DNA of 23,149 bases, taken from positions 1-23,149 of the forward strand of contig CABURR010000035.1 of assembly GCA_902493985.1 (NCBI GenBank). The letters run 5' to 3'. A program made the translations under genes and the position numbers. Under the pieces are notes generated by a model. That model did no database searches, was not told where the DNA came from, and saw nothing but the letters and a program-made list of their open reading frames with translations. The DNA comes from an uncultured Collinsella sp. Lineage in GTDB: Bacteria > Actinomycetota > Coriobacteriia > Coriobacteriales > Coriobacteriaceae. The first letter of the stretch is position 1; every line of letters starts with the position of its first letter. Below are positions 7,141-14,285 of the stretch, piece by piece.

Positions 7141-7331
7141 GTGATCTCCTGTTACGTTATAGAGACGTGTGTTTGGAAACGATACACGGCGCAATATGAT
7201 ACCGCAGGCATATGATGAGCGCGTAACGATTGATGCGCGACGGCCGATGTCGGTGCCGCCGGCGTGGTGTTTGCGCTGGTTGTGTATGGCGGCGGCGCTG
7301 CGGCGTTGACGTTTTGAGCGAGGGGATGGGG

Positions 7332-8225
7332 GTGCCCGTGGATATCATGCGAGAGGAATCGGGCAACGAACCCGTCGCGGCATTTTCGATGTCGCATCCG
7401 GCGGTGCCGGCGCTCTACATGGTGCTGACGTTGGGGCTCACCATGTTCTCGATGCAACCGGTGCTGATCGCGCTGTCGCTTGCGGGCGGGTTGGCGTATG
7501 GATTTGCGACGCGCGGTGTTGCGCGCACGTTGGGGGCGCTTCGCTGGCAGCTGCCGGTGATTTTGATCATCGCGGTGCTCAATCCGCTGTTTAGCGCCTC
7601 GGGCTCGACGGAGCTGTTTCGTATTGGCATGCGCGCGGTGTATCTGGAGAGCATGGTATACGGCCTGTGCATGGGCGGGCTGTTTGTGGCGAGCGTGCTG
7701 TGGTTTGAGGCCGCGGCGTCGATGCTCGAATACGACAAGGTGCTCGCACTGTTGGGCAACGCCGCGCCGGTGATCGCGCTCATGATCTCGATGTGCATGC
7801 GGCTTATCCCGCAGTTTTTGCGCCGCGGCCGCACGGTGCTGGCGGTGCAGGATGCGATTGATGTGCCGGGCCGCGTGCCGGCCGACCCCGTGCGCTCGCG
7901 CCTGCGGGCATCGAGTGTGTTGATGGGCTGGGGCATGGAAGATTCGCTGGAGCGCGCGGACGCGATGCGCTCGCGCGGGTGGGGTGCTGCGTCGCGCCGT
8001 ACGACGTACGCGCGGTATCGACTGGGGCGCGGCGATGTTGCTGCGCTGGTTGGGCTTGCACTGTTTGGCGTGGTCACGGTGACAGTGTCGTGGACCGCGA
8101 CGACGCAGTATTCGTTTTATCCGCAGCTCTCGGTGCCGGCGCCGTGGCCGGGCTATGTCGTGTACGCTGCCTGGATAGTGCTGCCTTGCGCGTTGCACGC
8201 GATTGATGAGAAGAGGTTTGGCTGA
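7332..8225 (+). CDS. ecfT: ECF transporter transmembrane (T) component, EcfT/CbrV-like
   Basis: About 297 residues. Several hydrophobic helices are followed by a cytoplasmic region with MEDSLERADAMRSRGWG, the coupling-helix signature (A-x-R-x-RG) by which EcfT proteins grip the ATPases. EcfT joins the ATPase pair to the substrate-binding S subunit in energy-coupling-factor vitamin importers. The start is uncertain. The open frame begins at 7230, but that upstream part encodes an implausible Arg/Cys-rich tract. AGGGG at 7321-7325 fits best with GTG 7332; ATG 7326 and ATG 7347 are alternatives. The stop overlaps the ATPase gene's ATG by one base, so translation is coupled. Confidence 0.9.
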   Translation: MPVDIMREESGNEPVAAFSMSHPAVPALYMVLTLGLTMFSMQPVLIALSLAGGLAYGFATRGVARTLGALRWQLPVILIIAVLNPLFSASGSTELFRIGMRAVYLESMVYGLCMGGLFVASVLWFEAAASMLEYDKVLALLGNAAPVIALMISMCMRLIPQFLRRGRTVLAVQDAIDVPGRVPADPVRSRLRASSVLMGWGMEDSLERADAMRSRGWGAASRRTTYARYRLGRGDVAALVGLALFGVVTVTVSWTATTQYSFYPQLSVPAPWPGYVVYAAWIVLPCALHAIDEKRFG

Positions 8226-9868
8226 TGGCTCGGTTTGATAGGAGCTCGGCGGCGGGTGTGGCATATGGCTCGGCCGCGCCGGCGATTGAGGTGCGGAGCC
8301 TGAGCTTTGCCTACCCCGATGCTGATGCTGCGGTGCTCGAGGGGCTCGACTGGTCTGTTCCCCAAGGCGCGTTTGCACTGCTTGTTGGCGGTACCGGTTC
8401 GGGCAAGTCGACGCTGCTGTCGCTGCTCAAGCCCGAGATCGCGCCTGCTGGTACGCGCTCCGGCGAGCTGCGCGTGCTGGGCGAGCCCGTCGCCGACATG
8501 GATGTGCGGGCATCGGCGGAGCGCGTGGGTTATGTGTTCCAGGATCCCGAGAACCAGATCGTGTGCGAAACCGTGTGGCACGAGATGGCATTTGGCCTGG
8601 AAAACTTGGGGCTAGCGCGTGATGAGATGCGCCGTCGCGTAGCTGAGACCAGCTATTTCTTTGGGCTGGAAGATTGGCTCCACCGCGACACCGATACGCT
8701 TTCGGGCGGACGCAAACAGCTGCTGTCGCTGGCGGCTGTGCTGGCATTACGCCCGCGCGTGCTGCTGCTCGACGAGCCCACGTCTCAGCTTGATCCGGTT
8801 GCGGAGAAGAATTTCCTGCACGCGCTGTTTCGTGTGAATCGCGAGCTGGGCTGCACGGTTGTTGTGGCGACGCATCAGCCGCGCCCAATGCTCGAATACG
8901 CGACGTGTGCGTACCGGATTGAGGACGGTCGCGTGCGCGAGGTGGCGGATATGGCTTCTTTGGGACGCCGAGAAGCGCTGTTGTCCGATGACATGTTGGG
9001 GTGGGGTGCCATCCGATGTGCAAATAAAGGAGTATTCAGCAGGCGTGAGGACAATTTGGGCTCTCTGGAGCCGCCCGGGGACGTATCGAGCGCGAAAAAA
9101 AGTTCGGAATTGGACAAATCGTCCGAATTTGCGGCGCAAACGTCGCTCGAGAACGGCTCGGAAGCCTTCCCGCGCACGGATGGAAGCAGAATACTCCAAA
9201 AAATGCACGCTGGGTCGGCTACCACCCTGGCAGGGAGCTGGTTTCGCTACGATCGCGCGGGCGGTTGGGTGCTGCGCGGGCTCGATGCGTCGTTTTCGGC
9301 TGGCGCGGTGCATGCGGTTGTGGGCGGTAACGGCTGCGGCAAGTCGACAATGCTTTCGGTGCTGGCGAAGACCGCCAAGCTGCAGCGCGGCCGCATGGTG
9401 CGCGGGGCGGCCTCGGCTGCGCTGCTGCCGCAGAACCCCAAGGCCCTGCTGGTTGCCGAGACGGTTCGCGATGAGCTGATGGAATGGGCTTCGACCTGCG
9501 GATATGACGAGAACTTGGCACGGGAGCGCGCGGCGAGCCTGGGGCTGTCGGGCCTGGATGGGCGCCACCCGTACGATCTTTCGGGCGGACAGCGCCAGCT
9601 GCTTGCGTTGGCAAAGCTGCTGCTGATCGGCCCCGAGCTGCTGCTGCTTGACGAACCCACGAAGGGCTTGGACCTGGAGAGCCGTCGCATCATCGCTCGC
9701 GCCCTGCGTGACCATGCGAGGGCTGGCGGTACCGTCATCATGGCTACGCACGATTTGGACTTTGTCGAGCAGGTAGCCGACGACGTCGCCATGATGTTTG
9801 ACGGCGAGATTGCCTGCATGGAGCCCCCGGCCGATTTCTTTGCCGACAACGTGTTCTATAGAGCGTGA
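8225..9868 (+). CDS. ecfA: Fused double ATPase of an ECF transporter (CbrU-like)
   Basis: 547 residues carrying two complete ABC ATPase domains in one chain, replacing the usual EcfA1/EcfA2 pair. Domain 1: Walker A GGTGSGKST (55-63), Q-loop FQDPENQ (105-111), signature LSGGRKQ (159-165), Walker B VLLLDEPT (179-186), switch H217. Domain 2: Walker A GGNGCGKST (367-375), Q-loop LPQNPKAL (401-408), signature LSGGQRQ (452-458), Walker B LLLLDEPT (472-479), switch H509. All catalytic residues are present in both, so both sites look active. A low-complexity linker (about residues 265-335) joins them and is encoded by a palindromic insert. Fused ATPases with a T and an S gene in one operon match the predicted cobalamin transporter CbrTUV, but the substrate is an inference. 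Confidence 0.93.
   Translation: MARFDRSSAAGVAYGSAAPAIEVRSLSFAYPDADAAVLEGLDWSVPQGAFALLVGGTGSGKSTLLSLLKPEIAPAGTRSGELRVLGEPVADMDVRASAERVGYVFQDPENQIVCETVWHEMAFGLENLGLARDEMRRRVAETSYFFGLEDWLHRDTDTLSGGRKQLLSLAAVLALRPRVLLLDEPTSQLDPVAEKNFLHALFRVNRELGCTVVVATHQPRPMLEYATCAYRIEDGRVREVADMASLGRREALLSDDMLGWGAIRCANKGVFSRREDNLGSLEPPGDVSSAKKSSELDKSSEFAAQTSLENGSEAFPRTDGSRILQKMHAGSATTLAGSWFRYDRAGGWVLRGLDASFSAGAVHAVVGGNGCGKSTMLSVLAKTAKLQRGRMVRGAASAALLPQNPKALLVAETVRDELMEWASTCGYDENLARERAASLGLSGLDGRHPYDLSGGQRQLLALAKLLLIGPELLLLDEPTKGLDLESRRIIARALRDHARAGGTVIMATHDLDFVEQVADDVAMMFDGEIACMEPPADFFADNVFYRA
9018..9208. repeat. 191-bp element with terminal inverted repeats inside the ATPase linker
   Basis: GTGCA-N6-GGAGTATTC-A-GC at 9018-9040 is matched in inverse by 9186-9208, whose reverse complement reads GTGCA-N6-GGAGTATTC-T-GC. 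In total 17 of 23 positions agree, with 9 in a row. Between them are further nested pairs (CGAGCG 9088-9093 with CGCTCG 9144-9149; TTCGGA 9103-9108 with TCCGAA 9122-9127). The element stays open in the ATPase frame and encodes the inter-domain linker. No clear target duplication is seen. Confidence 0.6.
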
Positions 9869-9872
9869 TGGG

Positions 9873-10586
9873 ATGACGGATTATCGCGCCGCGCGCCTAC
9901 TCGCAAAACTGGAGATACCGCTGCTGCTGGCGGTTCCCGCAGTGATGGCTGCGGCGTTGCTGGCGGGTGTTGAGCAGGCGGCGTTGGCCATGCTGATTGT
10001 GGTGGCGCTGGTGCTTGCGTTGTTCTTTGCGGGTTACGAGGCATCTCGTCCGGGTTTGCGCCAGATTATGCCCACGCTGGTGCTGGCGGCGCTGGCGGCG
10101 GCGGGGCGCATCCTGTTTGGGCCCATTCCCGACTTTAAACCGGTGAGCGCTATCGCCATTATCGCGGGGGCGACGCTTGGCCGCCGTAATGGTTTTATGG
10201 TTGGCGCGCTGGCGGCGCTGACCAGCAATTTCTTTTTTGGACAGGGCATGTGGACGCCGTGGCAGATGTATGCCTGGGGTCTGGTTGGCTATGTTGGCGG
10301 CGCGCTGGCGCATGCGGGCGCGTTCGACCGTGCGGATGGAACCGTGCGCATGCCGGCGCTACTGACCTACGGTTTTGCTTCGGGTTTGCTATACGGCGTG
10401 GTAATCAACGCGTATGACATCATCGGTTTTGTTCAACCGCTCACGTGGGCGGGCGCCACGGCGCGTCTTGCCACCGCCGCACCGTTCGACATTACGCACG
10501 GCCTTGCGACCTGCGTGTTTTTGGCCGCCCTGTACAAGCCCTGGTGTCGCCGCATTAACCGTGTCGTCGTGAAATACGGGCTGTAG
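9873..10586 (+). CDS. ECF transporter substrate-specificity (S) component, CbrT-like
   Basis: 237 residues, almost entirely hydrophobic with about six membrane helices. The conserved block FGPIPDFKPVSAIAIIAGAT followed by LGRRNGFMVGALAALTSNFF and GQGMWTPWQMYAWGLVGY marks a family of S components whose members have been predicted to import cobalamin (CbrT). An S component binds the vitamin in the membrane and is powered by the T and ATPase subunits encoded just upstream. The open frame starts at 9798, but ATG 9873 gives the expected N-terminus and begins 4 bases after the ATPase stop codon. Its ribosome site is weak, suggesting coupled translation. No cobalamin riboswitch box was found before the operon, so B12 as substrate remains a family-based guess. 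Confidence 0.85.
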   Translation: MTDYRAARLLAKLEIPLLLAVPAVMAAALLAGVEQAALAMLIVVALVLALFFAGYEASRPGLRQIMPTLVLAALAAAGRILFGPIPDFKPVSAIAIIAGATLGRRNGFMVGALAALTSNFFFGQGMWTPWQMYAWGLVGYVGGALAHAGAFDRADGTVRMPALLTYGFASGLLYGVVINAYDIIGFVQPLTWAGATARLATAAPFDITHGLATCVFLAALYKPWCRRINRVVVKYGL

Positions 10587-10612
10587 GGCATTTCGCGTTT
10601 CCTCACGAACTT

Positions 10613-10671
10613 GCGGTGGAATAGTTCTCGTTTTTGGCTATTTGCTGCCCAAACAGGAACTATTCCACCGC
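10613..10671. repeat. Stem-loop with a perfect 15-bp stem between convergent genes
   Basis: GCGGTGGAATAGTTC (10613-10627) pairs exactly with GAACTATTCCACCGC (10657-10671) around a 29-nt loop rich in T. It lies between the ECF S gene and exoA, which converge. No T-run follows on either side, so termination is possible but not clear. It may be another dispersed repeat. Confidence 0.8.
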
Positions 10672-10734
10672 AGCTTATAGGGGGAGAGGGGTCACATGAT
10701 CTGTTTTCCTCCGTCCCCCAGGAATTACTTGGGG

Positions 10735-11553
10735 CTAGAGCTCTAGCGTGAGGGTGACGGGGCAGTGGTCGCTGCCGAAGATGTCGCCGCGGATGCCGGT
10801 GTCGCGTACGTTGTCGGCGATTGCGTCGCTTACCAGGAAGTAGTCGATGCGCCAGCCTGCGTTGTTCTTGCGGGCATTAAAGCGGTAGCTCCACCAGCTG
10901 TAGACGCCCTCGACGTCGGGGTTTGCCGCGCGCCAGGTATCGGTAAACCCGGAGTTGAGCAGCTCGGTAAACTTGCCGCGTTCTTCGTCCGAAAAGCCGG
11001 CGTTGCCGCGGTTGGACTTGGGGTTCTTAAGGTCGATCTCCTCGTGCGCAACGTTAAAGTCGCCGCAGGTTACGACGGGTTTGCCGGTCTCGCGCTCGAG
11101 CGCGTTTAAAAAGCCGCGGTAGGCATCGTCCCAGGCCATGCGCACGTCGATGCGCGCGAGTTCGTTTTGCGCGTTGGGCGTGTAGACATCCACAAACCAG
11201 AACTTGTCGAACTCCAGCGCGCAGACGCGGCCCTCGGTTGCGGCTTGGGCGACGAGCTCGGCCGCCTCGCCCTCGCCGGCGTAGGGTAACAGCACGTCGG
11301 CGTGCAGCACGCGCAGCGGTTCCTGGCGGCTAAAGACCGCAGTGCCCGAATAGCCTTTACGCTCGGCGTAGCTCCAGGTTTGGCGATAGCCGGGCAGGTC
11401 AATATCAACCTGGCCTTCTTGCAGCTTGGTCTCTTGCAGCGCCAGGATATCGACGTCGAGTTCTTGCGCGATCTGGATAAAGCTCGGGTCCTTTTTGAGC
11501 ACGGCGCGCAGGCCGTTGACGTTCCACGAGGCAAAGGTGTAAGTCTGAGGCAT
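10735..11553 (-). CDS. exoA: Exodeoxyribonuclease III (AP endonuclease family)
   Basis: 272 residues of the ExoIII/APE1 endonuclease-exonuclease-phosphatase fold. It cuts DNA at abasic sites and removes 3' blocks during base-excision repair. Conserved residues are all present: SWNVNGLRA (9-17), LQETKL (39-44, metal-binding E41), VDVYTPN (121-127, Y124), GDFNVAH (164-170, D165 and N167), WWSYR (220-224), WRIDYFL (234-240) and GSDHCPV (260-266, D262-H263). The ATG has GAAAGGAC upstream. The gene is divergent from the sirtuin gene with 135 bases between the start codons. Confidence 0.95.
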   Translation of the reverse strand: MPQTYTFASWNVNGLRAVLKKDPSFIQIAQELDVDILALQETKLQEGQVDIDLPGYRQTWSYAERKGYSGTAVFSRQEPLRVLHADVLLPYAGEGEAAELVAQAATEGRVCALEFDKFWFVDVYTPNAQNELARIDVRMAWDDAYRGFLNALERETGKPVVTCGDFNVAHEEIDLKNPKSNRGNAGFSDEERGKFTELLNSGFTDTWRAANPDVEGVYSWWSYRFNARKNNAGWRIDYFLVSDAIADNVRDTGIRGDIFGSDHCPVTLTLEL

Positions 11554-11688
11554 GGTGTCCTTTCGACGGGGTTGGCAGGCTTAAGATTAGCGCAACAGGG
11601 GCGGGGTGGGCTCCGCGCATGCTGACTTAAAGGTTGCATGCCGGGACGTCGCTCAACGCTGCCCGACTAGCAAGGACGGAGGACTCAT

Positions 11689-12441
11689 ATGACGCAGGCA
11701 ATATCGGACCCTAGGCAGGCCTCCGCCGCGCTGGCGGATCTGTTTGACACTCACAAGCGCGTGGTCTTCTTTGGCGGCGCGGGTGTTTCCACGGCGAGCG
11801 GCATCCCCGATTTCCGCAGCGTGGACGGCCTGTATCACCAGCAGTTTGCCTACCCGCCCGAGACCATGCTCTCGCATAGCTTTTACGAGGCGCACCCGGC
11901 CGAGTTCTTCGACTTCTACCGCACCAAGATGATCGAGCTTGGCGCCAAGCCCAACCGCTGCCACACCAAGCTGGCCGAGCTGGAGCGCGCCGGCAAGCTA
12001 AATGCCGTGGTGACGCAAAACATTGACGGCTTGCATCAGATGGCAGGCTCGCAGCGTGTGTTCGAGCTGCACGGATCGGTCCATCGCAACATTTGCCAGT
12101 CGTGCGGCGCGGTCTATAGCGCCGAGTGGATTTGCTCGCGCGAGCACGAGGATGCCGCGGGCGTGCCTGCGTGCCCCGCGTGCGGCGGCCGCATCAAGCC
12201 CGATGTAGTGCTCTACGAAGAGCCGCTCGACGAGCATGTGTTGACCGGTGCCGTTGCCGCCATCGCCGCGGCCGATGCCCTCATTGTGGGCGGGACCTCG
12301 CTCGTGGTGTATCCGGCGGCAGGCCTTACGCGATACTTTACCGGCGATACGCTGGCCATATGCAACCTTGCTCCCACCGATCAGGATGCAAATGCCGACC
12401 TGCTGATTTCTTGCGACATCGCGGCCGCGTTTGCGTTCTAG
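11689..12441 (+). CDS. cobB: NAD-dependent protein deacylase (Sir2/CobB family)
   Basis: 250 residues of the sirtuin family, which removes acyl groups from lysines at the cost of NAD+. Motifs: FGGAGVSTASGIPDFRS (28-44, NAD pocket), TQNIDGLH (109-116), catalytic H128 in ELHGS, a zinc ribbon with C136/C139 (CQSC) and C162/C165 (CPAC), GGTSLVVYPAAGL and a C-terminal Rossmann strand ending in DIAAAF. The zinc ribbon has a 22-residue gap between the cysteine pairs, in the usual range. The ATG is preceded by ACGGAGGACTCAT, a strong ribosome site. The gene lies just upstream of folP-folK in the same direction and may share transcripts with it, although a possible promoter lies between. Confidence 0.95.
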   Translation: MTQAISDPRQASAALADLFDTHKRVVFFGGAGVSTASGIPDFRSVDGLYHQQFAYPPETMLSHSFYEAHPAEFFDFYRTKMIELGAKPNRCHTKLAELERAGKLNAVVTQNIDGLHQMAGSQRVFELHGSVHRNICQSCGAVYSAEWICSREHEDAAGVPACPACGGRIKPDVVLYEEPLDEHVLTGAVAAIAAADALIVGGTSLVVYPAAGLTRYFTGDTLAICNLAPTDQDANADLLISCDIAAAFAF

Positions 12442-12461
12442 CCCGCGCGCGCGGATACAAT
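12431..12461 (+). promoter_or_regulatory. Possible promoter of folP-folK
   Basis: TTGCGT (12431-12436) and TACAAT (12456-12461) are 19 bases apart and lead into a 75-base leader. The spacing is long and the -35 overlaps the end of the sirtuin gene, so this is a tentative call. Confidence 0.35.
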
Positions 12462-12486
12462 AGAAAGACTGAGTGCAAAGCGACCC

Positions 12487-12514
12487 CGCCGCCAGCTCCC
12501 CAAGCTCGGCGGCG
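12487..12514 (+). promoter_or_regulatory. GC hairpin in the folP-folK leader
   Basis: CGCCGCC-AGCT (12487-12497) pairs with AGCT-C-GGCGGCG (12503-12514) with a one-base bulge. It ends 10 bases before the AGGAGG ribosome site at 12525-12530. The site itself abuts ATG 12531 and stands 6 bases from ATG 12537, so the second ATG is the more likely start. Any regulatory effect of the hairpin is speculative. Confidence 0.4.
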
Positions 12515-12536
12515 TGGGCATTTTAGGAGGATGTTC

Positions 12537-14285
12537 ATGGCGAACGACAGCAAGACATGGCGGTGCGGAAAGTACGAGCTCAGCTTTGACCGTCCGCGCA
12601 TCATGGGCGTCCTCAACGTGACGCCCGATTCGTTTAGCGATGGCGGGGAGCACTTCGACCCCGATGCCGCCATCGAGTACGGCCTGGCGATGCTCGACGC
12701 CGGCGCCGACATCATCGACGTGGGCGGCGAGTCCACGCGCCCTGGTTTTACCCCGGTCAACCCCGACGAGGAGGCTCGCCGCGTGCTGCCCGTGGTGCGC
12801 GCGCTGGCCAAGGAGGGCGCCATCGTCTCGATCGACACGCGTCATGTGGCGGTTGCCAAGGCGGCCGTGCGCTGCGGCGCCTCGATCGTCAACGACGTGA
12901 CGGGCTTCACCGATCCCAAGATGGTCGAGTTTGTTAAGACGAGCACCTGCGGCGTCATCGTGATGCATGCCGGCGAGGTCGCCGCGCCCGCACGCACGCA
13001 CGCAACGGTGCAGCTCGATACCTCGGCAGCGGCGTTTGTTGCCGAGAAGGCGCGCGAGGCGGCTGCCGAGGCCGCGCGTGAGGCCGAGAAGCCGGCCCGT
13101 CGCCGTCGCGGCAAGTTGCTGGGCGAGCCCAAGGTTGAGGCCAAGCTTCCGGGCGGTGTGGTACAGCCCTCACTGCCGTTTGGCGAGCCGGAGCCCACGT
13201 CCGAGCCTGCAACCGAGCTGGGGCAGGAGACGCCGGCCGCCGAGCAGGCTGCTGCCGCCGAGACCGTCGCGCCCGCGCCCGAGGCCGCGCCCGCAGCCAC
13301 CGAGGTCGCATCGGAGTCCAATGACCACCTGGCAGCCATGATGCGCCGCAGCGCCCGCCGCGAGGAAGCCTACGTGCCCACCTCGCAGCTCCGCCGCTTC
13401 ACCCTGCCCGATTCGGCGCCCATCATGCGCCGCGTTATGGGCTTTCTGTCCGACCAGGCCCGCACACTCATCCATGCCGGCGTGTCGCGCGACCGCATCT
13501 GCATCGATCCTGGCCCGGGCTTTGGTAAGTCGGCTAACGAGGATATCGTCATCCAGCGCGAGACTGCCAAGATGGCGTCACTGGGCTATCCGCTCATGTG
13601 CGCCGTGTCGCGCAAGCGCTTTGTGGGCGCTATCTCGGGCGTGACCGAGGCCGCCGCGCGCGATGCCGCCACGTTTGGCGTGTGCCTGGGCGCCATCCAG
13701 GCCGGTGCCAACATCGTGCGCGTGCACGACGCCGCGGGTTTTGCGCAGTTCCTGAACGGCTACTGGGCGGTTGCCAAGCCGCAGCCGCGCCGCGCGTTTG
13801 TGGCCGTGGGCTCCAACCTGGGGCATCGCTGCGACAACATCCGCGCCGCACGTGAGATGATCGCCGAGATTCCACTTACCTGCGTGTCTAACTCCTCCAA
13901 GATTTACGAGAGCGAGCCGGCCTACGAGACGCGCCAGGACGCGTTTGCCAACGCCGTCATCGAGATCAAGACCGAGCTGGCGCCGTTGGTGCTGCTCGAC
14001 GAGCTCATGAAGATCGAGGCCGAGTTGGGGCGCGACCGCTCCAAAAAGGCCAAGGCCAACGGTCCGCGCACCATCGACCTGGACCTGCTGTGGATGGATG
14101 GCGAGACCCACGGCGGCAAAAAGCTGCGCCTGCCGCATCCTCTCATTGGCGAGCGCGACTTTGTGCTGGTGCCGCTCGAGGACTTGATGCACGACCCGGC
14201 GCGGTTCTTCCGCTACAACGGTGTCGAGGTCAAGGAGCCCGAGGACCGCGTGGGCCATATCGTTGGCGAATTGGGGCGTATGTAG
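12537..14285 (+). CDS. folP-folK: Fused dihydropteroate synthase-HPPK (FolP-FolK) with a large insert in the DHPS domain
   Basis: 582 residues with two folate enzymes in one chain. DHPS: MGVLNVTPDSFSDGG (23-37), GGESTRPG (63-70), SIDT (98-101), ND (119-120), MH (143-144), DPGPGFGKS (324-332), SRKRF (358-362), RVHD (395-398). HPPK: VAVGSNLG (422-429), SKIYESEP (454-461), DAFANAV (468-474), RTIDLDLL (511-518), LPHP (532-535). HPPK makes the pyrophosphorylated pterin that DHPS joins to p-aminobenzoate, so the fusion links consecutive steps, although the domain order is the reverse of the reaction order. Between the MH strand and DPGPGFGKS the barrel carries roughly 150 extra residues (about 146-295), mostly Ala/Glu/Pro with a basic RRRRGK patch. 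The frame extends upstream into the sirtuin gene, but the AGGAGG supports ATG 12537. Confidence 0.95.
   Translation: MANDSKTWRCGKYELSFDRPRIMGVLNVTPDSFSDGGEHFDPDAAIEYGLAMLDAGADIIDVGGESTRPGFTPVNPDEEARRVLPVVRALAKEGAIVSIDTRHVAVAKAAVRCGASIVNDVTGFTDPKMVEFVKTSTCGVIVMHAGEVAAPARTHATVQLDTSAAAFVAEKAREAAAEAAREAEKPARRRRGKLLGEPKVEAKLPGGVVQPSLPFGEPEPTSEPATELGQETPAAEQAAAAETVAPAPEAAPAATEVASESNDHLAAMMRRSARREEAYVPTSQLRRFTLPDSAPIMRRVMGFLSDQARTLIHAGVSRDRICIDPGPGFGKSANEDIVIQRETAKMASLGYPLMCAVSRKRFVGAISGVTEAAARDAATFGVCLGAIQAGANIVRVHDAAGFAQFLNGYWAVAKPQPRRAFVAVGSNLGHRCDNIRAAREMIAEIPLTCVSNSSKIYESEPAYETRQDAFANAVIEIKTELAPLVLLDELMKIEAELGRDRSKKAKANGPRTIDLDLLWMDGETHGGKKLRLPHPLIGERDFVLVPLEDLMHDPARFFRYNGVEVKEPEDRVGHIVGELGRM

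Noticed and set aside
5713..7215. A 500-codon open frame on the plus strand opposite glmU
   Set aside because: Antisense shadow of a confidently recognised glmU; composition is repetitive Asp/Gly/Val/Ala/His with no domain.
7141..7331. Cobalamin or other riboswitch before the ECF operon
   Set aside because: I could not find a conserved B12-box or another recognisable riboswitch core by eye; a covariance scan would be needed to be certain.
7152..8378. A 408-codon Arg/His-rich minus-strand frame opposite ecfT
   Set aside because: Antisense shadow; the plus strand has the EcfT coupling motif and an overlapping ecfA start.
12126..12536. Upstream extension of the folP-folK frame into the sirtuin gene
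   Set aside because: The extra 137 codons overlap the sirtuin in another frame, have no folate-enzyme homology, and a strong AGGAGG sits just before ATG 12531/12537.
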